Shown here one piece after another: positions 1-7,136 of a stretch of DNA of 7,136 nt. This DNA is from Candidatus Cloacimonadota bacterium (GTDB taxonomy: Bacteria > Cloacimonadota > Cloacimonadia > Cloacimonadales > JAIOQZ01): contig JAIOTM010000070.1 in NCBI GenBank assembly GCA_021106755.1, positions 1 to 7,136 on the forward strand, given 5' to 3'. Made by a program: the position numbers and the translations under genes. Position 1 is the first letter of the stretch, and the number at the start of each line of letters is the position of its first letter. The notes under the pieces were generated by a model. That model was given only the letters and a program-made list of their open reading frames with translations. It was not told the origin of the DNA and did not search any database.

Positions 1-1
1 C

Positions 2-1684
2 ACAGAAAGAAACATCCAGTACATAAATAAGTTCGGAGTTGATTTGGTCAACTCAGATAAAAAATCAATCTTGGGAAAGAAATGTTACGATCAATTCAAA
101 ACCGGAGACTGTAGTAACAACTGTGCCCTTGTAAAGTGTATGAACAGCGGTAAGATGGAAGAGAACGAAATTGACGCTCATCCTGCCGGACGCGATCTGG
201 AAATAAAATATGTAGGATCGCCCATACGCAACCTTGATAAAAAAATAGTCGGTGCTATGGAAGTTGTTATTGACCAGACCGCTATTCTCAACGCTCAGAA
301 ACTGACTGAAAAAGTCGCCTCTTATCAGGGAGCAGAAGTTGAGAAATTAACTAATCGGCTCGACCTGCTCTCTAAAGGGAACCTTGATTTCGACACAGAT
401 ATAGCCAAAACTGACGAAGATACTGAAGCAACAGGTGCAAACTTCCGTCAAATCAACAAGGCACTTGGAGATGTTCGCCGGGCAGTCAATCGGGTAATTG
501 AAGATGCTGACATGCTGACCAAAGCTACCCATGATGGCAAACTAAGTACTCGTGCTGACGCTGAGGCGAATTTGGGTGCATTCAAAAATATAATTACCGG
601 CGTAAACGAATTGTTAGAAGAACTTCTGAAACCAATCACCGAAGTAATGAATGTAATGGGGGACATTGCCGGAAAAACAATGACATCCAGAGTTACTGAC
701 ATCTATAAAGGTGACCTCAACGAGTTTAAGCAGAACGTTAACAACGCCACCGACAACTTAGAAGACGCGCTTACGCAGGTAAATACCTCTGTCGATCAGA
801 TTTCCGGTGCGTCCGGCGAGATTGCCTCTGGCTCGCAAGCCCTCGCGGAGGGTACTTCCGAGCAAGCCGCCTCTCTCGAAGAGGTTGCCGCCAGCCTTGA
901 GGAGATGAACTCACTAACGTTAAATAACGCCGAAAACGCGAAACAAGGTAGCACTCTGTCACAAGAGTCGCTCGCGAATGTTAAAATGGGCAACGAAGCT
1001 ATGGGCAGGATGAGTACTGCAATGGAAGCAATCAGTAAATCCACAGAACAAACTGGCAGGATTATCAAGACTATCGACGAAATAGCCTTCCAGACCAACC
1101 TGCTGGCACTTAACGCCGCTGTAGAAGCGGCTCACGCTGGCGAAGCTGGTAAAGGATTCGCGGTTGTGGCGGAAGAGGTTAAAAACCTTGCCCTGCGAAG
1201 TGCTGAAGCAGCCAAAAACACTAATGAACTCATTGAAGGTTCGCTACGTAACTCCAATGCTGGTGCTACGATAGTTACAGAAGTACTTAAATCGTTTACC
1301 GAAATAAACAGCAGCTTCGATAAGGTAAACAGCATTGTGCAGGAGATTGCCGCCGCCTCCGATGAGCAATCTCAGGGCATTAAGCAAGTAAACATGGCAA
1401 TGGAAGAGCTAAACAAACTTACACAGCATAGTGCTGCTAATGCGGAAGAATCCGCCGCCGCCGCGGAAGAACTCAGCAGTCAGTCGGCAGAACTCAAAGG
1501 GATGGTAAGCGAGTTTACATTATCCAATACATCAAGTAATGAAATTCGCCAAAACATTGAACGCCGTGTAGAACCCCGCAAGATTACAAACGGTAAGAAA
1601 AAACCGAGTGATATGTACGAAGTCGATCCCTCTAAGGTTCTGCCCTTAGACGAAGTGGACGAGGGTGACTTCGAGAACTTTTAA
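2..1684 (+). CDS. Methyl-accepting chemotaxis protein, 5' end missing (PAS - HAMP repeats - signalling domain)
   Basis: This is the C-terminal 560 residues of a chemoreceptor that passes signals to CheA/CheW. The frame is open to the left edge, so the TTG at 44 is probably an internal Leu codon. Numbering from codon 44, residues 1-80 are the end of a PAS sensor domain with four cysteines (C14, C23, C27, C32). Residues about 85-250 look like two or three HAMP units, for example around [12 protein letters not shown] and the segment [17 protein letters not shown]. Residues about 250-490 form the methyl-accepting coiled-coil hairpin. Its tip holds the near-invariant [17 protein letters not shown] and [14 protein letters not shown] motifs (residues 347-378). 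Glu-pair methylation candidates lie near [12 protein letters not shown] and [12 protein letters not shown]. There is no membrane segment in the visible part, and the PAS-to-HAMP join suggests a cytoplasmic receptor, although a membrane anchor could precede the window. The tail is acidic, ends in GDFENF, and lacks an NWETF-type CheR tether. The family call is certain; the ligand is unknown. Confidence 0.97.
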   Translation, partial: TERNIQYINKFGVDLVNSDKKSILGKKCYDQFKTGDCSNNCALVKCMNSGKMEENEIDAHPAGRDLEIKYVGSPIRNLDKKIVGAMEVVIDQTAILNAQKLTEKVASYQGAEVEKLTNRLDLLSKGNLDFDTDIAKTDEDTEATGANFRQINKALGDVRRAVNRVIEDADMLTKATHDGKLSTRADAEANLGAFKNIITGVNELLEELLKPITEVMNVMGDIAGKTMTSRVTDIYKGDLNEFKQNVNNATDNLEDALTQVNTSVDQISGASGEIASGSQALAEGTSEQAASLEEVAASLEEMNSLTLNNAENAKQGSTLSQESLANVKMGNEAMGRMSTAMEAISKSTEQTGRIIKTIDEIAFQTNLLALNAAVEAAHAGEAGKGFAVVAEEVKNLALRSAEAAKNTNELIEGSLRNSNAGATIVTEVLKSFTEINSSFDKVNSIVQEIAAASDEQSQGIKQVNMAMEELNKLTQHSAANAEESAAAAEELSSQSAELKGMVSEFTLSNTSSNEIRQNIERRVEPRKITNGKKKPSDMYEVDPSKVLPLDEVDEGDFENF

Positions 1685-1704
1685 ACAACAGGTAATAGAA
1701 CGCG

Positions 1705-1739
1705 AAAACGGAGTCTTCGAGATAGGCTCCGTTTTTTTT
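1705..1739 (+). terminator. Rho-independent terminator after the chemoreceptor gene, probably bidirectional
   Basis: A 10-base-pair stem pairs AACGGAGTCT (1707-1716) with AGGCTCCGTT (1724-1733), with one G-T wobble and a 7-base loop. Eight T residues (1732-1739) follow on the + strand. It lies 20 bases after the chemoreceptor stop codon. Read on the - strand, the same hairpin is followed by four T residues and lies 30 bases after the stop of the last operon gene. It can therefore also end the convergent unit, though more weakly. Confidence 0.92.
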
Positions 1740-1769
1740 CTATCATTCTGCTGTAGGGGCAAACTCTTC

Positions 1770-2297
1770 TTACAAAAAATGTTGAACTAAAGGCAAATAT
1801 ATTACTCTGTAATGAGGAGAGTATTTCCTTCGGAAAATCTCGCTATGGCGGGGTATCACCAACTTAGAAGCATTCACTATTTCGAGTATTTCCAGCCGCT
1901 GTGAGTTAAACTTGTCGGGTAGTATTTCAAGCAATATTGATTCAACTCGTTGCCACTCTGTTTTCCATTCTACCGCGGGACAGCGTACTTCAGAACTTAT
2001 GATAAAAAGTTCCAGCAGTTCATCTACAGATAACAATCCTTTGTTCACAACCGAAAGGCTGATTCGTGCGAAGTGTTCACTAATTTCCTGGCATAAAGGC
2101 AGATAGCCGTCTGTCATGGAAGATAGCTCCGACTCAAGATAGTGTTTCGCGGACACTCTGTCCTCAATATTGTGAGCCGGTCCAAAGATGCCCTGAAAGA
2201 AAAGTTTGTAATAATCTATCAATTCTGCTTCGGGATGGTACTCAAACTCGGTGTGAATCAGTTCCCGAATTCTAATCAGGGGACGCTTCCCAGACAA
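1770..2297 (-). CDS. Conserved hypothetical protein, 175 aa, last gene of the operon
   Basis: I cannot assign a function. The protein is soluble and mostly helical in character, with no signal peptide or membrane segment. It resembles an uncharacterised bacterial family recalled from a pattern near the N-terminus: a Tyr/Phe-Gln-Gly-x-Phe-Gly segment, then a His and Asp (here DYYKLFFQGIFGPAHNIED, residues 28-46), then a YLESEL-like segment. The family also carries a His-Ser-Glu/Tyr-Arg-Val motif near the end (H151-S-E, then HYRVIY at 162-167). The conserved His, Glu and Arg could be catalytic or metal-binding, but this is a guess. The start is TTG at 2297, chosen because AGGGAGGG stands 5 bases upstream and no better start codon follows before the conserved region. 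It overlaps the end of the amidohydrolase gene by 26 bases, so translation is probably coupled. The C-terminus ends shortly after the HYRVIY motif, which suggests a complete gene. Confidence 0.85.
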   Translation of the reverse strand: MSGKRPLIRIRELIHTEFEYHPEAELIDYYKLFFQGIFGPAHNIEDRVSAKHYLESELSSMTDGYLPLCQEISEHFARISLSVVNKGLLSVDELLELFIISSEVRCPAVEWKTEWQRVESILLEILPDKFNSQRLEILEIVNASKLVIPRHSEIFRRKYSPHYRVIYLPLVQHFL

Positions 2298-3750
2298 TCT
2301 TTCCCTCCCTGATGGTGGTTATGACAATCGCCTGCTGACCTGTTTCAGCAATCTCCCTGTCAGTACAGGTAAAGTCTGCGATTTTTGTTGGCTCTATCGT
2401 CCCACGCGTTTGCGAGTTATTCTCTAACAAAGCAACATTTCTGGTGTATAGAGACAATGCTTCATACACCGACAGACGCTCTTCAGGATTATGAATATTC
2501 ATAGCGGCATAGATACCTGCAAGGGGATTCAGTTCTGTGATATACCAATCAGAGCCGCCTGTTACAGTTACTCCGGCACGGGTGAAAGAACCAAGTGAAT
2601 TTGTTCTGGCAGCCCTCTCCACTCCAAGTAGCCGTGCGTACATGCCCTCGCGTCCACCCCATAAACTATCGAACATAGGCTGTGTTACAGCAACAATGTT
2701 CTCATTTGCCATAGCTTCAATCATTTCTGGAGAAAGCAACTCACAGTGAATGATTCCGTGCCGTATGTTTTTGGGATACTTACGGTTGGCGTGAGTGTAC
2801 GCGCCAATAATCTGCTCTATAGCCGCGTCGCCTATAGCATGAACAAACACCTGCAAATCGTTTATGTGAGCCTTTTCCACGAATTTCTGCCAGAAGTTGT
2901 CTGAGTGGTATGGAGATGGGTGCAAAGCAGACTTATCGGTATAGGGCTGTTTCAAAGCAGCCGTGTGCGATCCAAACGAGCCATCAGCGAGAATACACCC
3001 GCCAATGCGGGTGCTTCCGGTTTCTAAAGCTTTATCTATATCCAACACTTGCGGATAAAGCTCGAATCTAACCGGAAAGTTATGAAGGTTCTCTTTAATA
3101 AGATTGTAATGAAGCAAGTCACTATCCGCGTCACCAATCATGGTATGCACACAGGTCAGCCCGGCTTTCAGGGCTATCTCCGAAGCCCGACGATAAGCAC
3201 TGACAACCCCTTCTTCATCTATATGGCGATGAAACCAGCGAATAGCTTTACCGTTTAACTTATACTTCAGAACACCGCTGAAATCAGTTCCGAAATGCTC
3301 TCTTAATTGCTTTGCCGCAACCGAGTTGACAACGCTGGAATGTCCGTCTATCCGGCGAAGTAACAACAGCTTATCGGGGCAAACCGAATCAAGTTCTGTT
3401 CGTGTGGGAAAGCGTTGTTCCTTAAGTTGTTGCTCATCCAGATTGCTCGCGAAAATTATTCCACCAATTGGCTTTGTTTCGGCGAGAACTTCCAGCACAT
3501 CGCTTATGGAAGATACACAATTCAGTTCCCCCGCCATATTGTATAAACCACCCTCAAAACTGTGGGTATGGGTGTCTGTGAAGCCGGGATAAACATGTGC
3601 CCCCTGCAAATCAATAACTTCCACGCCAGCAATTTCGGGTTGCCCCTGAAAAATTTCAATTATTATGCCATCTTCACACAGTACAGCTGAAAACTGTTCA
3701 TCAGGTGTTCGTAAGGAGTGAAAACACGCGTTTGTAAACAACTGCCGCAC
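2272..3750 (-). CDS. YtcJ-type metal-dependent amidohydrolase (Amidohydro_3 family)
   Basis: This is a cytoplasmic metal-dependent hydrolase of the amidohydrolase superfamily, in the YtcJ / N-substituted formamide deformylase-like branch. The substrate cannot be read from sequence. After an N-terminal beta-sandwich part, GFTDTHTH (residues 56-63) carries the metal-binding H61-x-H63. Further signatures are IDGHSSVVN (134-142, H137), GLTCVHTM (197-204), ADGSFGSHTA (255-264), VHAIGD with H304, IHCE with H335, VTQPMF (355-360) and GGSD with the catalytic-type D401. A C-terminal beta segment closes the sandwich (GKIVWEA). At 492 residues it is somewhat shorter than the usual 530-550 of YtcJ proteins, but all metal-ligand motifs are present. 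The GSD motif continues WYITELNPL instead of the common small residue and proline. The GTG start at 3750 is 2 bases after the maf stop, with AAGGAG 11 bases upstream. It is very probably co-translated with maf. Confidence 0.93.
   Translation of the reverse strand: MRQLFTNACFHSLRTPDEQFSAVLCEDGIIIEIFQGQPEIAGVEVIDLQGAHVYPGFTDTHTHSFEGGLYNMAGELNCVSSISDVLEVLAETKPIGGIIFASNLDEQQLKEQRFPTRTELDSVCPDKLLLLRRIDGHSSVVNSVAAKQLREHFGTDFSGVLKYKLNGKAIRWFHRHIDEEGVVSAYRRASEIALKAGLTCVHTMIGDADSDLLHYNLIKENLHNFPVRFELYPQVLDIDKALETGSTRIGGCILADGSFGSHTAALKQPYTDKSALHPSPYHSDNFWQKFVEKAHINDLQVFVHAIGDAAIEQIIGAYTHANRKYPKNIRHGIIHCELLSPEMIEAMANENIVAVTQPMFDSLWGGREGMYARLLGVERAARTNSLGSFTRAGVTVTGGSDWYITELNPLAGIYAAMNIHNPEERLSVYEALSLYTRNVALLENNSQTRGTIEPTKIADFTCTDREIAETGQQAIVITTIREGKIVWEASPD
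2303..2310 (-). promoter_or_regulatory. Strong ribosome binding site for the 175-aa gene
   Basis: AGGGAGGG lies inside the 3' end of the amidohydrolase gene, 5 bases before TTG at 2297. It is the strongest Shine-Dalgarno-like match in the operon and is the main reason to accept a TTG start and a real gene here. Confidence 0.75.
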
Positions 3751-3752
3751 TG

Positions 3753-4331
3753 TTAGGAAAACTCCTTCAGAAGCTGATTAAAAAGATGAACGGGAAATCC
3801 CATCACATTAAAATAGCAACCAGTAAGCTTAGTAATAAACTGGCTACCATACCCCTGAATTCCATAAGCTCCCGCTTTGTCTAAAGGTTCACCTGTGGCT
3901 ATATAATCCTCAATATCGGCAGGTGAAAGCTGGTCGAAGTAAACATAAGTACGCTCCCAGCCAGACACGATTTTTTTCCCGCGAACAAGGCAGATACCAG
4001 TATAAACCGCGTGCTTTTTATTGGATAACATCTGAAGATATGTAATTGCCTGTTGATGATTTTCCGGCTTACCGAGAATTTTCCCATCTATGTAAACTAC
4101 TGTATCCGCACCAACAACACAGACGCTACTATCAAACTCATCGGCAACCGCTTTAGCTTTTTGAGTCGCGTGGGTTATGACAAGTTTTCGAGGATTATCT
4201 GTTGAAATAGCTTCATCAATTCTGGCGGGTTTAATAACGAATTTAAGCCCCAGCATCTGGAATATCCGCACTCTGCGTGGGGAAGCGGATGCCAGTACTA
4301 ATTGATTGTTGTTGAATATCTGGTGAATCAT
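3753..4331 (-). CDS. maf: Maf family nucleoside triphosphate pyrophosphatase (dTTP/UTP type likely)
   Basis: Maf proteins hydrolyse the alpha-beta phosphate bond of nucleoside triphosphates, giving a monophosphate and pyrophosphate. They remove non-canonical or excess nucleotides in the cytoplasm and have been linked to septum control. The 192-residue length is normal for the family. Visible motifs in order are LASASPRR (residues 13-20, phosphate loop), IDE (38-40), GADTVV with D76 as the likely catalytic base (74-79), GKPE (87-90), HAVYTG (107-112), DKAGAYGIQG (151-160) and GCYFNVMGFP (171-180). The Gln in AYGIQG is typical of the YhdE-like dTTP/UTP branch rather than the YceF 7-methyl-GTP branch. 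That assignment is from general family knowledge. The ATG start at 4331 overlaps the TGA of the upstream permease gene as ATGA, with a weak AAGAG 6 bases upstream, so translation probably depends on the preceding gene. Confidence 0.96.
   Translation of the reverse strand: MIHQIFNNNQLVLASASPRRVRIFQMLGLKFVIKPARIDEAISTDNPRKLVITHATQKAKAVADEFDSSVCVVGADTVVYIDGKILGKPENHQQAITYLQMLSNKKHAVYTGICLVRGKKIVSGWERTYVYFDQLSPADIEDYIATGEPLDKAGAYGIQGYGSQFITKLTGCYFNVMGFPVHLFNQLLKEFS
3762..3767 (-). promoter_or_regulatory. Ribosome binding site for the amidohydrolase gene
   Basis: AAGGAG lies within the last codons of maf, 11 bases before GTG at 3750. The spacing is a little long, but it is the only good match and supports the GTG start just after the maf stop. 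Confidence 0.55.
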
Positions 4332-5652
4332 TTTTTACTCTTATATAGCGGTTTTGCCGGGAATATCTTCCGAGCACCTTTTCTCATCATATCTTGCAAG
4401 TCAATAGCCTTACTCTCTTTAACGGCTAGTATTATTAAGATTATACCAATAATTCCCAGGATGAGATTTGCTATCCACATCGAAAACGCGGGTGCGATGA
4501 AACCCCGGTCAGCCAATTCTTCCCCTCCCAGCAACATCATATAATAGATAAGAAACACAATTGAGCTGACACTGAAAGCCATTCCAACTCCACTGGTCTT
4601 AGTCATCATACCAACTGGTGCCCCGATTAAAACAAAAATAATACAGGCAACGGCAATTGCGTATTTCTTATGGATTTCCACCTGATACATGCGAATTCCG
4701 CGCACATTGTCGCTAATCTTGCCCTCTTTCATTCGTATCAGGTTCTGAAATTTCTTTTTCTGGCGTATTACTGAGGCAGTCGAATCTTTTTTCATCTCGC
4801 TGATTGATTGCCGCAATTCGATTAACTCAACTTGCAGCCTGGTGAGTTCCAGTTCCTTGCTGTCAATTCGACCCATCATATCACTGGTACTAAGCTCCCT
4901 GTCTCCCCGATAATCGGTTCCTGTTTCTTGCTTAATAATTCCAAGATCAGGCAGGTTGAGTGTGAATTTTTTGAACTGGCGAACCTGATATTTTTTAGAA
5001 TCCTTACTATCTCTGACGTGCATTTGTCCATCGTAGAGGTCAGCATAAAGTGCGTTACCACCATTTGCGAGGTTGATATAACCCCGCTCCGCGGAAATCA
5101 TCTGGGGGGATTGACTGTTTTCGCGGTCGTAAATTACTATTCCCCGCATTTGGTTGCCATCATGTTCGCGCACATAAATTGTGTAGCGTTTGTGGGGAAT
5201 TTGCGTAAACACCCCTGGTTTCAGCACCGAAATAGGTCTTCTTGAATTCGCTTTGAACATCAGATTTTTTAGCTTGTGGTTAGCGTCCGGCAGAATAGAG
5301 TTGTTGAAAAACATCATGAAAAGTGCCAGAAAGATTGCCGCGAGAACCGTTGGTTTTAGCAGACGAAAGACATTTATTCCACAGGACTTAAAAGCGATTA
5401 ACTCGTTATCCGTGCTTAATCGGCCAAACGACATAATAGCTGCCGTAAGTACCGACATCGGGATTGATAAAGCCATGATAAACGGCAAACTCAGAGAAAA
5501 TATTGAGACAATCATCACAAATCCCAACCGCTTGTCGATTATCAGATTCAGCAGGTCTAACAGATGGTCTAACAGTAGAATGAAGGTTATTGTTACTAAT
5601 GAAACCAGAAAAGGTTTCATGTTTTCCCTAAGGATGTAACGCTCTAATATCT

Positions 5653-5656
<4 letters not shown>
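4328..5656 (-). CDS. LptF/LptG (YjgP/YjgQ) family lipopolysaccharide export permease
   Basis: This is an inner-membrane permease subunit of the LptB2FG ABC transporter, which extracts lipopolysaccharide and passes it to LptC. Six membrane segments are visible in the family pattern: about residues 16-40, 47-75, 100-121, 332-352, 357-377 and 389-412. A periplasmic beta-jellyroll region lies between segments 3 and 4 (about 125-250). NELIAFKSCGIN (84-95) matches the conserved coupling-helix region. IGAPVGMMTKTSGVGMAF and the ELADRGFIAPAFSMWIAN stretch match the C-terminal half. The protein is 442 residues against about 360 in E. coli. The excess is a charged, heptad-like segment (about 260-330) before segment 4 and a basic C-terminal tail. 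Whether it acts as LptF or LptG cannot be decided, and no partner permease gene is in the window. The GTG start at 5656 overlaps the reconstructed ligA stop as GTGA, with AGGA 8 bases upstream. Confidence 0.93.

Positions 5657-7136
<1,480 letters not shown>

Noticed and set aside
44..46. TTG as the start codon of the chemoreceptor gene
   Set aside because: The same frame is open to the left edge and the residues before it continue the PAS domain. There is no ribosome binding site, so the gene starts outside the window.
796..1098. Open frame of 100 codons on the - strand inside the chemoreceptor gene
   Set aside because: It is a mirror of the Ala/Glu/Ser-rich signalling helices, which commonly leave the opposite strand open. 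No other support.
1685..1769. Possible small gene or promoter between the convergent units
   Set aside because: The 85 bases hold the terminator hairpin. I see no supported open frame or promoter pair.
4832..5245. Open frame of 137 codons on the + strand opposite the periplasmic part of the permease
   Set aside because: No family resemblance and no context of its own. It lies within a well-supported gene on the other strand.
5190..5639. Long open frame (149 codons) on the + strand opposite the permease gene
   Set aside because: It is wholly antisense to a clear LptF/G gene, shows no recognisable domain, and its composition matches the complement of the membrane-protein codons.

Overview
The window is almost entirely protein-coding and comes from a Gram-negative (diderm) bacterium. 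The evidence is an LptF/LptG-type lipopolysaccharide export permease, an NAD-dependent DNA ligase and a chemoreceptor. Base composition is moderate to slightly AT-rich. GTG and TTG starts are common, and neighbouring genes overlap by a few bases. I could not assign a phylum. The receptor style (Cys-bearing PAS, repeated HAMP, soluble) and the coiled-coil-bearing Lpt permease suggest a free-living non-proteobacterial or deltaproteobacteria-like lineage, but that is only an impression.

Layout: on the + strand, the 3' part of a methyl-accepting chemotaxis protein gene fills positions 2-1684 and runs off the left edge. A strong Rho-independent hairpin (1705-1739) follows and sits between two convergent transcription units. 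Everything from 1770 to the right edge is on the - strand and reads as one operon, in transcription order: ligA (enters from the right edge, 5' end missing), an lptF/lptG-like permease gene, maf (nucleotide pyrophosphatase), a YtcJ-type amidohydrolase gene, and a 175-residue protein of unknown function. The junctions are tight: a GTGA 4-base overlap, an ATGA 4-base overlap, a 2-base gap and a 26-base overlap. This implies co-transcription and translational coupling. The operon promoter must lie beyond the right edge. No intergenic stretch exceeds 90 bases.

The most notable feature is ligA. Its reading frame breaks inside the C-terminal BRCT domain. The rest of the domain continues intact in another frame and ends exactly at the 4-base overlap with the permease start. 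Compared with the family, about 20 bases are missing at the break. A 9-base sequence at that point fits a deletion between short direct repeats. Whether this is a real mutation or a sequence/assembly error cannot be told from the window.

The operon genes are housekeeping or metabolic (DNA ligation, envelope biogenesis, nucleotide sanitation, amide/ring hydrolysis) and share no obvious single pathway. I see no CRISPR array, tRNA, rRNA, insertion sequence or phage gene, and no convincing undescribed system beyond the uncharacterised last gene of the operon.
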